Both the position numbers and the translations under genes were made by a program. Under the pieces are notes generated by a model. The model was given only the letters and a program-made list of their open reading frames with translations, had not been told where the DNA came from and made no database searches. Shown here one piece after another: positions 42,781 to 51,664 of a DNA stretch of 64,000 bases. Source of the stretch: Mucilaginibacter daejeonensis (lineage in GTDB: Bacteria > Bacteroidota > Bacteroidia > Sphingobacteriales > Sphingobacteriaceae). The stretch is from positions 3,906,001 through 3,970,000 of the forward strand of contig NZ_CP086068.1 in the NCBI RefSeq assembly GCF_020783335.1, given 5' to 3'. Each line of letters opens with the position of its first letter. The stretch's first letter is position 1.

Positions 42781-43365
42781 TCACTCTGCTCCCAGCCGCT
42801 TCAATAGCCGGTTCACGGTGGCTACCGATATGCTGGCCTCTGCGGCCATTTGGCGTTGGCTGTAGCCTTGGAATCGGTAGAACAGTAGCTGCCGTTCAAG
42901 GTTGGTGTTGGTCTTGAGGTGCTCCTGCTCGGGTGCAAAGCCGATCACGTCGAAACGGAGCATACTCTTATCGCGCTCAATGCGGCACAGGCAAACATTG
43001 CCTTCGCCGTAGAGCTCCTGCGTGCTGCGCTGCTTGATCTGTTTAAGGTAACGCAACTGCGGGATCATGCTGCTTTGGCCAATAGCAAAAGCACCGTCGG
43101 CAAAGTTGATCAGCATTTTGCTGCCTTGCAGATCATTGGCGGTCAGTGGCCGGCCGGGCCGTCGTTTTGGGGTGTGGGCCAAAACGAGTATCGACAGCCG
43201 ATACTGTTGTTTGAGGCGCGTGAGCTCTTTCATCAAAGGCAAAGCATCTTTGGCTCTTTCGGTGCCGTCGCGCAAAAAAGTAATGTTATCGATGATGAGC
43301 ACTTTGGCACCGGTGGAAATAAGTGCGTTCTCGATACCGTTATATAGCAGTTTATCATGCCGCAC
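42781..43365 (-). pseudogene. RepA-like AAA ATPase, C-terminal fragment
   Basis: This 194-residue frame continues the ATPase whose N-terminal part ends at 43371: VLIIDNITFLRDG is the Walker B strand, ILVLAHTPKRRPGRPLT and LQGSKMLINFADGAFAIGQS are the sensor/hexamer parts of RepA/AAA_25 helicase-like proteins, and the tail (YSQRQMAAEASISVATVNRLL) is a helix-turn-helix. Reading upstream in this frame gives TSLSAVRHDKLLYNG, which reads as normal protein, so the two parts were one frame and a single-base shift separates them. A GTG at 43365 could restart translation. Confidence 0.65.
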
Positions 43366-43370
43366 GGCGC

Positions 43371-43832
43371 TCAGGGAAGTGGTGACCGCAGGTTATACTC
43401 GGCCCTGTACAGCCGCGGACCAAAGTTGTGGGTGGTTCGGTCGGCCTCGTTGGTGTAACGCCGTTCAAATTGCTGGGCCGAAAGTTCAAAATCCATGTAT
43501 AGCACGTTCGTGGGCACAGTGTCGATAGCGAATGGCTCGATGCGGCGTCCGTTGGCCAAACTGTCGGCCAGTTGTACCGCCAGTATGGATTTACCCATAT
43601 TAGTATCCGCGAACAGGATGCAAAGCTCCCGCTCGTACCAGAACTCACCGAACAGCCGTCCCGGTCGCTCTGCCTGGCGTTGTTCGCTAAGCCACTGATC
43701 GCCTGTCTTGACAGCGAACAAGCCGCCGGCCGCGTCGGCCTTTTGGCGATCGTGGGTGATCTGCCGGATCTCGGTACGCAGCATCTCTATCTCTATAGGG
43801 CGCAATCCGTGTAAGTGATCATTGGTATACAT
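43371..43832 (-). pseudogene. RepA-like AAA ATPase, N-terminal fragment
   Basis: From the ATG at 43832 the 153-residue frame runs MYTNDHLHGLRPIEIEMLR, a linker, then ELCILFADTNMGKSILAVQLAD (P-loop with the unusual ADTNMGKS) and VLYMDFELSAQQFERRY. It stops at a TGA (43371-43373) exactly where the ATPase core should continue; the continuation is in the -1 frame. Together with the next fragment it would be about 350 residues. Either a frameshift mutation or a recoding event explains this; no standard slippery sequence is evident. Confidence 0.65.
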
Positions 43833-43959
43833 GATGAAGTATTGTGTCACGCTAACATACCGTATCATGACCGATATGCTGGTGGCGCAACTATGTCAGC
43901 TATCTGTTCTGACAGGCATCTTTAATGCAAAGAAGGTCGGTGTTACGATCGCAAAAAAG

Positions 43960-44102
43960 TGTTACACAGTTGTAACATAATTCCCCAAATTTCCCCACTT
44001 TTCATCATTATGAAAATGGCAAAAACCCAGAAATTTCCAGAAAAAACTACATTTTTCTGAATTGTAACACAAAATGTAACACTTTTTGGGTCGAATGTAA
44101 CA
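43960..44102. promoter_or_regulatory. Cluster of TGTAACA motifs
   Basis: TGTTACA-CAGT-TGTAACA forms a perfect inverted repeat at 43960-43977, and the direct motif TGTAACA recurs at 44063-44069, 44075-44081 and 44096-44102. These five copies lie just upstream of the RepA-like ATPase gene. They could be operator sites, iteron-like sites or binding sites for the ATPase or its HTH tail. Confidence 0.55.
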
Positions 44103-44222
44103 GCAGAACCCTGTTCAATATTTCTATATGATTTAATTAATTTACCCTAAGTAGATTTTGGCACCAACTTTGTAATATTCGTAAACGTAATGTGAAGTGA
44201 GATAAGCGATGCAGAGTGAGTG

Positions 44223-44253
44223 AAACAGCCATGAGAACCATGGCTGTTTTTTT
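44223..44253 (+). terminator. Orphan intrinsic terminator
   Basis: AAACAGCCATG / CATGGCTGTTT, an 11-bp perfect stem with AGAAC loop and seven T's. No plus-strand gene precedes it (the ATPase is on the minus strand and the next gene starts at 44362), so it may end a small RNA or a terminated leader. Confidence 0.75.
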
Positions 44254-44304
44254 GTACTCAGGCTTCAAAAACGTCACGCTCATTTTACGGCTCGGGTGGT
44301 AATT

Positions 44305-44327
44305 TACGTTTGCGTATCGTACCTTTG
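44305..44327 (+). promoter_or_regulatory. Tandem -7 elements before cca
   Basis: TACGTTTG (44305-44312) and TACCTTTG (44320-44327) both match TAnnTTTG; the latter ends 34 bases before the cca ATG. No good -33 TTG is seen. Confidence 0.45.
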
Positions 44328-44361
44328 CGCCCTGATCAGCAATTGGCACTTAAACCACCTC

Positions 44362-45774
44362 ATGAAGCAACATCTGCAGCATCCTGTGTTCAAGACCATA
44401 TCGGCCGTAGCCGATGAACAGCAGGTACATGCCTATGCCATAGGTGGCTTCGTACGCGACATCTTTCTTGAGCGCCCTTCTAAAGACATCGACATCGTGG
44501 TGATCGGCAACGGTATAGCCTTTGCCGAAGCGGTGGCTAACCGACTGAAGGTCAAAGTTTCGGTATTTAAAAGCTTTGGCACTGCCATGCTTAAATACCG
44601 GGATGTAGAGGTGGAATTTGTGGGTGCCCGCAAGGAATCGTACCGCTCACAGTCGCGCAAACCAGTGGTGGAGAACGGCACGCTTGACGACGACCAAAAG
44701 CGCCGCGACTTCACCATCAATGCCCTTGCTATAGCCTTGCATGCTGAGGAACACGGTCAACTGATCGACCCATTCGGCGGCATGGCCGACCTGGAGCGTA
44801 AACTGATCCGCACCCCGCTCGACCCTCAGGAGACCTTTAGCGACGACCCGTTACGGATGATGCGCGCGATAAGGTTCGCTTCACAATTAGGCTTTACCAT
44901 TGATGAGGTTGCTGTAAAGGCCATCGAACTGAATAAAGAACGTATTCGCATCGTATCGCAAGAGCGTATCACTGACGAGCTGAACAAGATCATTCTATCG
45001 CCGGTGCCTTCGGTGGGTTTCAAGTACTTACATGATACCGGTCTGCTTGCGCTCATCTTCCCACAAATGGAAGCGCTTTACGGAGTAGAGTATGTGAACG
45101 GCCGTGGCCATAAAGATAATTTTTACCACACCCTGCAGGTGCTGGACAACATAGCTACTACCACCAATGATCTTTGGCTGCGCTGGAGCGCCATATTGCA
45201 TGACATAGCCAAACCTGCCACCAAACGTTTTGAAGCAGGCCACGGCTGGACCTTTCATGGCCATGAGGACAAGGGCTCGCGCTGGGTACCCAAGTTGTTC
45301 GGCCAGTTGAAATTGCCGTTGAACGACCGCATGAAGTTCGTTCAAAAAATGGTGCTGCTGCACATGCGCCCTATCGTGCTCACGCAAGAGATCGTGACGG
45401 ACTCGGCCGTGCGCAGGCTGCTATTTGAGGCTGGTGATGATATTGAAAGCCTCATGCTGTTATGTAAAGCAGACATAACCACCAAAAATGAGTACAAGAT
45501 CAAGAAGTACCGGCAAAACTTTGAGCTGGTACAACAAAAGCTCAAAGATGTAGAGGACCGTGATCGCATACGGAACTGGCAACCCCCTATCACCGGCACC
45601 GACATCATGGAGCTATTCGGGCTCCAGGAAGGCCGAGAGGTAGGCATCATTAAGAATAAGATACGGGAAGCCATATTAGAAGGCGACATCCCGAACACCT
45701 ACGAAGATGCATTGGCCTTTACGATCGCTGCCGGCGAGCAGATCGGCTTAAAAGTTGTGGCGAGACCTAATTGA
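44362..45774 (+). CDS. cca: CCA tRNA nucleotidyltransferase with HD domain
   Basis: The ATG at 44362 gives 470 residues; the ATG at 44296 lies before the promoter. The N-terminal class II head has AYAIGGFVRDIFLERPSKDIDIVV (nucleotidyltransferase GG...DxD, near residues 28-45), VEFVGARKES, RRDFTINALAIAL (ERhxxExxxhhxxL-type recognition), then DPLRMMRAIRFASQLGF. A C-terminal HD domain follows (WSAILHDIAKP, HGHEDKGSRW). This adds CCA to tRNAs, needed here because the tRNA-Phe lacks an encoded CCA. Confidence 0.95.
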   Translation: MKQHLQHPVFKTISAVADEQQVHAYAIGGFVRDIFLERPSKDIDIVVIGNGIAFAEAVANRLKVKVSVFKSFGTAMLKYRDVEVEFVGARKESYRSQSRKPVVENGTLDDDQKRRDFTINALAIALHAEEHGQLIDPFGGMADLERKLIRTPLDPQETFSDDPLRMMRAIRFASQLGFTIDEVAVKAIELNKERIRIVSQERITDELNKIILSPVPSVGFKYLHDTGLLALIFPQMEALYGVEYVNGRGHKDNFYHTLQVLDNIATTTNDLWLRWSAILHDIAKPATKRFEAGHGWTFHGHEDKGSRWVPKLFGQLKLPLNDRMKFVQKMVLLHMRPIVLTQEIVTDSAVRRLLFEAGDDIESLMLLCKADITTKNEYKIKKYRQNFELVQQKLKDVEDRDRIRNWQPPITGTDIMELFGLQEGREVGIIKNKIREAILEGDIPNTYEDALAFTIAAGEQIGLKVVARPN

Positions 45775-45817
45775 ATTTTAAAGTAATATTTTTGAACATT
45801 AAATCAACCTATTAAAA

Positions 45818-46465
45818 ATGGCAGTATACCGGTTCAGGGTAACTTTTGAAGATTATGACGACATCAGCAGAGAGATCGATATCAAATCGACCCATACCTT
45901 TGTTGACCTACATAAAGCAATTCATCAGTCGGTGGGCTATGATCCTGAGTACTCTTCATCATTTTACATCAGTAACGATCAATGGACCAAAGGCGAAGAG
46001 CTGGCCTACAAACCTTCGGAGCGCAAAGTGAACCGGGGCGTAACATTGATGGAGAACGCCAAGCTGGCCAAATTCATTGACGACCCTCACCAAAAATTCT
46101 ACTACACCTCTAATTTTGACCGTCCGTTCGATTTTCATGTCGAACTGGTGAAGATACTGGACGAAGCACCTGGTGCCACATATCCACTTACCGCTAAAAC
46201 AGTAGGCGAAGCGCCTAAACAATTTGGCAACGTAGTCGCACCAGCCTCTGGAACGGCCAATGCGGTAAGTGAAGACCTTGATTTCCTGAATGAAATGGAA
46301 TATAATCCTGAGGATACCGAGCATTTCAGTGAAGTGACCGAGGACGGCGGAACCGATAGCGAAGAGAACGATGAAGAGGATGAATTCAGCAACGAGTTCT
46401 CAGATGATGAGAACTATGACGAAGAAGAACGTGGTGGTCGTGGTGGCCGCAACGACGATTATTGA
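45818..46465 (+). CDS. pRiA4b ORF-3-like protein
   Basis: A 215-residue protein. The first 140 residues match the pRiA4b ORF-3 (IS1096-associated TnpR) family: MAVYRFRVTFEDYDDISREI, TFVDLHKAIHQSVGYD, SFYISNDQWTKGEE and FDFHVELVKILDEAPG. The tail from about 150 is highly acidic (DTEHFSEVTEDGGTDSEEND...) and ends in a Gly/Arg patch (GGRGGRNDDY). The family is found on plasmids and chromosomes with no proven function; in this group it sits beside core tRNA genes (cca, miaA), as here. A terminator follows. Confidence 0.82.
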   Translation: MAVYRFRVTFEDYDDISREIDIKSTHTFVDLHKAIHQSVGYDPEYSSSFYISNDQWTKGEELAYKPSERKVNRGVTLMENAKLAKFIDDPHQKFYYTSNFDRPFDFHVELVKILDEAPGATYPLTAKTVGEAPKQFGNVVAPASGTANAVSEDLDFLNEMEYNPEDTEHFSEVTEDGGTDSEENDEEDEFSNEFSDDENYDEEERGGRGGRNDDY

Positions 46466-46491
46466 TCATTGAACAACAACAGATATCATTT

Positions 46492-46521
46492 GTCATCCTG
46501 AGCGATCAGGATGACTTTTTT
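46492..46521 (+). terminator. Terminator
   Basis: GTCATCCTGA / TCAGGATGAC, 10-bp stem with GCGA loop and T run. It ends the 45818 unit before miaA. Confidence 0.85.
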
Positions 46522-46543
46522 ATTTGATCTCAGCCGATCTTAG

Positions 46544-47464
46544 ATGACCAGCCATAAATACCTGATATGTGTAGTAGGCCCCACAGCCATTGGGAAAACG
46601 GCTGCGGCCATAGCCCTGGCAAGACACTATCATACTGAGATCATATCAGCAGACTCGAGGCAATTCTACCGGGAGATGAGCATTGGTACAGCTAAACCCA
46701 CCGATGACGAACAAGCCCAGGCGGTACACCACTTTGTGAACTCGCACAGTGTCAATGAACTTTTCAACGTTGGAGACTTTGAAGCTCAAGGGCTCAGTAA
46801 GTTGGAGGAGATATTCAGCGATCATGGCATCGCGATCATGGCTGGCGGATCGGGCCTTTATGTAAATGCGATCACCAAAGGTTTTGACGACCTTCCCAAG
46901 ATCGACGTGGCTGTGCGTGAAGAGCTGAACGCGTTATTCACACAGCAAGGGATCAGCGCTTTACAACAAGAACTAAGCATAGCCGACCCTGGATATTACG
47001 CCCAAGTAGACGTAAATAATCCTCAAAGACTGATCCGTGCGTTGGAAGTGTACCGAAGCACGGGCAAGCCGTTCTCATCATATCGTACCGGCAATAGTAA
47101 ACCACGCCCGTTTAAAACTATCATGATCGGTTTGGAGCTTCCGCGGGAGCATTTATACGAGCGCATCAACCACCGGGTCGATCTGATGATGCAAGCCGGA
47201 TTACTGGAGGAGGTAAGGTGGTTGCTGCCTGATCGGCATCTCAATGCACTCAATACAGTAGGATATACCGAATTGTTCGACCATTTGGATGGACATACCG
47301 ATTTGACAACTACTGTGGAACTGATCAAACAAAATACCCGGCGCTTTGCTAAACGCCAACTCACCTGGTTCAAAAGAGACAGGGACACCAAATGGTTCGC
47401 TCCCACCGATGTCCCTGCCATTATTCAATATATTGATAATGCGATCAGGCACCCAAACGCTTGA
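46544..47464 (+). CDS. miaA: tRNA dimethylallyltransferase
   Basis: A 306-residue enzyme that adds dimethylallyl to A37 of tRNAs reading UNN codons. P-loop VVGPTAIGKTAAAIAL (near residue 11), SADSRQFYREMSIGTAKP (near 34-51), the GGSGLYVNAITKGFDD segment and NPQRLIRALEVY are typical. Length normal. The 3' end overlaps the convergent rfbD gene by 20 bases. Confidence 0.95.
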   Translation: MTSHKYLICVVGPTAIGKTAAAIALARHYHTEIISADSRQFYREMSIGTAKPTDDEQAQAVHHFVNSHSVNELFNVGDFEAQGLSKLEEIFSDHGIAIMAGGSGLYVNAITKGFDDLPKIDVAVREELNALFTQQGISALQQELSIADPGYYAQVDVNNPQRLIRALEVYRSTGKPFSSYRTGNSKPRPFKTIMIGLELPREHLYERINHRVDLMMQAGLLEEVRWLLPDRHLNALNTVGYTELFDHLDGHTDLTTTVELIKQNTRRFAKRQLTWFKRDRDTKWFAPTDVPAIIQYIDNAIRHPNA

Positions 47465-48302
47465 TGCATTCTTCGAGACTGTGGCGCCAGTAAGGTATCT
47501 GTATGTTGAAGGTCTCTTTCACCTTCGTCTTATCCATTACTGAATAGGTTGGCCTAACTGCAGGTGTTGGATATTGTGAAGTACGGATAGGGTAAGCTTT
47601 TACCTGGGTGCTGGAAATATCGAATATGGCCACCGCAAAATCATACCATGAAGTCACACCCTCGTTACTGTAGTGATAGATGCCGTATGCCGTACTTCCT
47701 GAAGCGATGATATCTAAAATACATCCAGCCAGATCGATCGCATAGGTCGGGGTGCCTACCTGATCGGCAATGATGTTCAGTTGGTCACGCTCGGCTCCAA
47801 GGCGCAACATCGTCTTCACGAAGTTATTACCGAACTCCGAATACAACCAACTTGTACGTAAGGTAAAGTGTTCAGGCAGAATATCAGTTATGGCTTGCTC
47901 ACCTTCCAACTTGGTCAATCCGTAAACGTTGATCGGGTTGGCAGCATCTGTCTCCACCAAAGGGTAAGGATTCACTCCCTCAAAAACAAAGTCAGTAGAT
48001 ACGTGCACCAGCACTGCACCATGTTTTTTGCACGCATGGGCCAGGTTGGCCGCACCATCTTTATTCACTTTGCGTGCCGTAGCCGTATCTTCTTCGGCTT
48101 TGTCTACCGCAGTATACGCTGCACAATTGATGGCAAAATCTGGCTGGTACTTTTCGAACAGTCGGTCGATACCATCTATATCTAAGATGTTTCCCTCATC
48201 CTCAGCCGGAAAAAAAACTTCGGTGATCTGACGTTCTTCCGCCACCTTTTTTAAACAATGGCCCAACTGCCCTGAGGCACCTAAAACTAATATTTTGCTC
48301 AT
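47445..48302 (-). CDS. rfbD: dTDP-4-dehydrorhamnose reductase
   Basis: The ATG at 48302 gives 285 residues, starting at MSKILVLGASGQLGHCL with the Rossmann glycine motif; the 15 residues of an upstream ATG are not protein-like. Other features are DFAINCAAYTAVDKAEED, VHVSTDFVFEG and VYGLTKLEGEQAI (YxxxK catalytic pair near residue 125). The enzyme makes dTDP-L-rhamnose. No rfbABC neighbours are visible; they must lie elsewhere. Overlaps miaA at the 3' end by 20 bases. Confidence 0.9.
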   Translation of the reverse strand: MSKILVLGASGQLGHCLKKVAEERQITEVFFPAEDEGNILDIDGIDRLFEKYQPDFAINCAAYTAVDKAEEDTATARKVNKDGAANLAHACKKHGAVLVHVSTDFVFEGVNPYPLVETDAANPINVYGLTKLEGEQAITDILPEHFTLRTSWLYSEFGNNFVKTMLRLGAERDQLNIIADQVGTPTYAIDLAGCILDIIASGSTAYGIYHYSNEGVTSWYDFAVAIFDISSTQVKAYPIRTSQYPTPAVRPTYSVMDKTKVKETFNIQIPYWRHSLEECIKRLGA

Positions 48303-48811
48303 ATAAAACGTTTGTGGCGCAATATAGCAAAATTGCTTATGGTGCATATTAAGTCGATCTTATCCAGTTAGAGAACGGTCTCAAAATTTCGCAAAACGAA
48401 AGTTCAAACAGTTCGTTATCGACTTGATGTCGAGCTTGCTTTAGCTTAACTCACACGGTCCGCCATCTGTTCGCGACCGTATGATATTTTTATTCTGATA
48501 AAATATTTTAACTACAAATTATTTATATCAAAATATTTGAAGTAAAATTACCCGTTTTATAATATTTAATTTTCGACAAACAAATTATTATTATTATTGT
48601 AAAGATTTATACGTTTTACCAGTAAAGTTTCAGTAAATCGGAATTAATCTAATGGGCGCAACTTTCTATGCGTAGTAAACATTTTAATTACGATCTACAC
48701 CCCCTTAATTAATAACTAACTGATATTTTTAAACGTTCAGGCTCAAAAGAGGTCTGATCTTTGATAGCGTTCACTAAGCATAAATATTTACCTGGAAATA
48801 ATTCACAGTCG
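48303..48811. other. AT-rich upstream region of gldK
   Basis: This 500-base stretch lacks genes and is strongly AT-rich from about 48480 on. It probably holds the promoters of rfbD (left) and gldK (right), but no exact TAnnTTTG with a good -33 box is evident. Nothing else is recognised. Confidence 0.35.
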
Positions 48812-50194
48812 ATGAAAATGAAGTTCACTCAAGTCGCGATAACACTTTCGGCGATATTAGCCATTACAGCTTGTAAATCGAAGCGTTTGGCAGACATTGA
48901 TAACATTGGAAAGTCAAGGACCACTTTGCAGTCCCTCACTCCTCTTGCACCACATGGCATGGTGTTCGTACCGGCCGGATCGATAGTGGAAAAAGATGTT
49001 GTTAAGGATACATTAATGGCACAAGATACTGCCGCTAAGACCGTTACCGTAAGTGCGTTCTTTATGGACCAAACAGAGGTGACCAATAAACAATATCGTA
49101 TGTTCGTTGACTGGGTAGCCGACTCGGTTGCCATAACCGACTATTTAAAGGACGAAAAATACTTCCAAAAAACTAAAAAGGCCGCTACCACCACTCGTAA
49201 GGGTAAAGGCAAAAATGCCACCACTGTTGAGGTGCCTACCTTTGCAGACACTACCAAAATGATCGACTGGAGTAAAGCTGATGGCCGCACACCACTTTGG
49301 CAAAGCCAAGACCCTACTATTAAAGGGGCATTGTTTGGCAAATTATACACCATGGAGAACGGCCGGCCAACATTGATCAGAAACGCTGTGGTTTACCGCT
49401 TCGACCGTCGTTCGGTAGATCGTAACGGTGCAAGCCGCTACATCACTGATACCGTTGCCGTACCACCAAACACAAAAGTATGGTCAACAGATTTTCCTAA
49501 CTCTCAAATGGAAGTTATGGATAACAACTACTTTACCAATAGGGGTTATGATGAGCACCCGGTGGTAGGCGTTACCTGGAAGCAGGCTCGTGCTTATGCT
49601 AATTGGCGCAGCAAAATGATCTACGCTACAGCAGGCGAAAGATCTTTAGTTAAAACCTATAACTTACAGTACAATCTGCCTTCCGAAGCACAATGGGAGT
49701 ATGCAGCCTCTATGGATACTAAACCGGAGGACATGAGCAAGCTGGCTACTGTTAACCTTAAAGACAAAAAGACCAAAAAGAACGTGGATATGCTTGCTGT
49801 GAACTTTAAACAGCAAGAGGGCGATTATCGTAAAGATGGTGGCACCTTCACGATGCACGTTAAATCATACGCACCGAACTCGGTTGGTCTGTATAACATG
49901 ATGGGTAACGTTTCAGAATGGACCCTAGATGCCTTCAGTCCATCTTACAAACAATTGGTACATGACCTAAATCCAGTGCTATTATATGATGCTGACGATA
50001 GCGAAGCTGAAGCCATGCGTCGTAAAGTGATCAGAGGTGGCTCATGGAAAGATAATGCTACATTGCTTACTCCATCTACCCGTAATTACGAGATACAGAA
50101 CGTAGCCCACTCATACATCGGCTTCAGGTGTGTGATGCCAGCACCGGATATCGTACTTGAACAGACCAAGACACGTAAATTTGCCAACAAATAA
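48812..50194 (+). CDS. gldK: GldK-like gliding/T9SS lipoprotein
   Basis: The ATG at 48812 gives 460 residues with a lipoprotein signal (KFTQVAITLSAILAITAC). The rest is a FGE-sulfatase (SUMF1) domain: PHGMVFVPAGSIVEK, SAFFMDQTEVTNKQYRMFVDW near 100, HPVVGVTWKQARAYANWRSKM near 265, LPSEAQWEYAAS, NMMGNVSEWTLDAF and VIRGGSWKDNATLLTPSTRN, GFRC. It lacks the sulfatase-activating cysteines as expected for GldK/GldJ. In the T9SS, GldK forms a periplasmic ring with GldN. The next gene encodes GldN; gldL and gldM are absent between them. GldJ is an alternative name for this fold. Confidence 0.8.
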   Translation: MKMKFTQVAITLSAILAITACKSKRLADIDNIGKSRTTLQSLTPLAPHGMVFVPAGSIVEKDVVKDTLMAQDTAAKTVTVSAFFMDQTEVTNKQYRMFVDWVADSVAITDYLKDEKYFQKTKKAATTTRKGKGKNATTVEVPTFADTTKMIDWSKADGRTPLWQSQDPTIKGALFGKLYTMENGRPTLIRNAVVYRFDRRSVDRNGASRYITDTVAVPPNTKVWSTDFPNSQMEVMDNNYFTNRGYDEHPVVGVTWKQARAYANWRSKMIYATAGERSLVKTYNLQYNLPSEAQWEYAASMDTKPEDMSKLATVNLKDKKTKKNVDMLAVNFKQQEGDYRKDGGTFTMHVKSYAPNSVGLYNMMGNVSEWTLDAFSPSYKQLVHDLNPVLLYDADDSEAEAMRRKVIRGGSWKDNATLLTPSTRNYEIQNVAHSYIGFRCVMPAPDIVLEQTKTRKFANK

Positions 50195-50274
50195 TAAACA
50201 AAGCATAAAGTAGCGGTTCGAGGCTTGATGGGCCATTTGCCTACGAGATCTCGGACCACAATAACGACCAGGAT

Positions 50275-51513
50275 ATGAAAAAATTAGCAAATAAGTTATA
50301 CGTTACTGCCCTTTGTTTATTGGTGGTGGTAGCAATGAGCACTACTGCCGACGCTCAGAAAAAGAGATCGACCAAAAGCTCAAGATCAAGAACTTCAAAA
50401 ACGCAGATCAAAAAATCATATAAACCTGCAAGAACAACGTCGGTGCCGGTAGATACTGCCACTCAGGTCAATTATGCTCAAGCGCCGACACAACAGCCAG
50501 GCATTAAACCTGCCGTGCAGGACACTATGCCGCAGGATACTTTGCCACCAATGGATGGCTATTACAAGAACGATATGTTCAATAATGCTAAAGCATTCAG
50601 CTATCCAGGCATCAGCTCACGTGACGTGCGTTTTTACAAACGCGTATGGAGAGATATCGACATCAATGATCCAAAGAACTCGCTTTTCAACACCCCGGGC
50701 TCACAAACCCTGGGTGATATCATTGTCGAAGGTATCAGAACTGGGAAATTGACCGCGTACATGCCAAGCATCTACAACGCTAATGATAGCACATTTGCGC
50801 ATCGCCTGTCGATCCCAGCCGCTATGAGGCTTTTACAAGGCGCTGAGGTAGCTGTTAAACAGTTCAATGAAAAAGGTGAAGAGATCGGTACTAAAATGAC
50901 CCGTAACGATTTTAATCCTGCTTCATTAGTAAAGTTCAGAACTAAAGAGGACGTGTACTTTGACAAAAAACGTGCGATGGTGGTAACCCGCATTATTGGT
51001 ATAGCTCCTATCAAGTCAACGGAGGCTGCTGGTCAAGCGATCGAAGCACCGGTTTTTTGGTTATACTTTCCACAATGCCGCGACTTCTTTGCTACCAAAG
51101 ACGTATCTGACCCTGACCGTAACATCTACGACACCAGCCTTGATGACGTATTTGTACAAGGTAAGTATGTGAGCAATATCGTTCGTGCCACTGGTAGTAA
51201 TGCTTCACGCGCTGCATCACAACAGATCGCTGCTGCCGCTACTACCGGTTCTGCTGCCGACGCTTTAGCTGCCGCTACCGGTCAAGATAAGACCGCTGTT
51301 GCTAAGCAAACAGAAGAGCAGATCCAACAGTTCAAAGAAAAGACCTGGGAGTACGATATCAAAAAGACCCCTACTGCTGCTGAGAAGAAAGCTGCTGCTA
51401 ACGCTGCTAAACAGGCTGCCAAAGCAGAGAAAGACGCTCAGAAAGCTGCTAATAACGCGTCTAAGCAAGCTTCGAAGACCACAGCAAGCGCTGACATTAA
51501 GAAGCCACAATAA
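50275..51513 (+). CDS. gldN: GldN-like T9SS/gliding protein
   Basis: A 412-residue protein with a signal peptide (KKLANKLYVTALCLLVVVAMSTTADAQ in part), a Lys/Arg/Ser-rich linker, and the GldN domain: SSRDVRFYKRVWRDIDINDP (near 115-135), NTPGSQTLGDIIVEGIRTGKL, AVKQFNEKGEEIG, APVFWLYFPQCRDFF and DDVFVQGKYVSNI. The last 60 residues are an Ala/Lys-rich helix (AEKKAAANAAKQAAKAEKDA) not typical of all GldN proteins. GldN partners GldK in a periplasmic ring of the type IX secretion apparatus. The two genes are 80 bases apart. Confidence 0.85.
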   Translation: MKKLANKLYVTALCLLVVVAMSTTADAQKKRSTKSSRSRTSKTQIKKSYKPARTTSVPVDTATQVNYAQAPTQQPGIKPAVQDTMPQDTLPPMDGYYKNDMFNNAKAFSYPGISSRDVRFYKRVWRDIDINDPKNSLFNTPGSQTLGDIIVEGIRTGKLTAYMPSIYNANDSTFAHRLSIPAAMRLLQGAEVAVKQFNEKGEEIGTKMTRNDFNPASLVKFRTKEDVYFDKKRAMVVTRIIGIAPIKSTEAAGQAIEAPVFWLYFPQCRDFFATKDVSDPDRNIYDTSLDDVFVQGKYVSNIVRATGSNASRAASQQIAAAATTGSAADALAAATGQDKTAVAKQTEEQIQQFKEKTWEYDIKKTPTAAEKKAAANAAKQAAKAEKDAQKAANNASKQASKTTASADIKKPQ

Positions 51514-51536
51514 TCAAGACACTTTTTCTATATATG

Positions 51537-51570
51537 AAGCCGCTTTGAATCATCAAAGCGGCTTTTATTT
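51537..51570 (+). terminator. gldN terminator
   Basis: A perfect 12-bp stem AAGCCGCTTTGA / TCAAAGCGGCTT with an ATCA loop and T-rich tail. Confidence 0.9.
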
Positions 51571-51610
51571 TGTCATTAACATTGGCCGATCGCACATCCC
51601 ATTAAAAGAA

Positions 51611-51643
51611 AAGGCCCGGCGAGTATGAAACTCACCGGGCCTT
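51611..51643 (-). terminator. Terminator at the end of the exopolysaccharide locus
   Basis: AAGGCCCGG-c-GAG / CTC-a-CCGGGCCTT, followed on the minus strand by TTCTTTTAAT. It lies 22 bases after the last gene of the minus-strand locus. Confidence 0.8.
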
Positions 51644-51664
51644 ATTTTATTTCAGGATCCTTTA

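Noticed and set aside
43371..43385. Programmed frameshifting at CTTCCCTGA
   Set aside because: The +1 reading of CCC-TGA leads to another stop in a few codons and the productive frame is -1, where no X-XXY-YYZ heptamer is present. A mutation is simpler.
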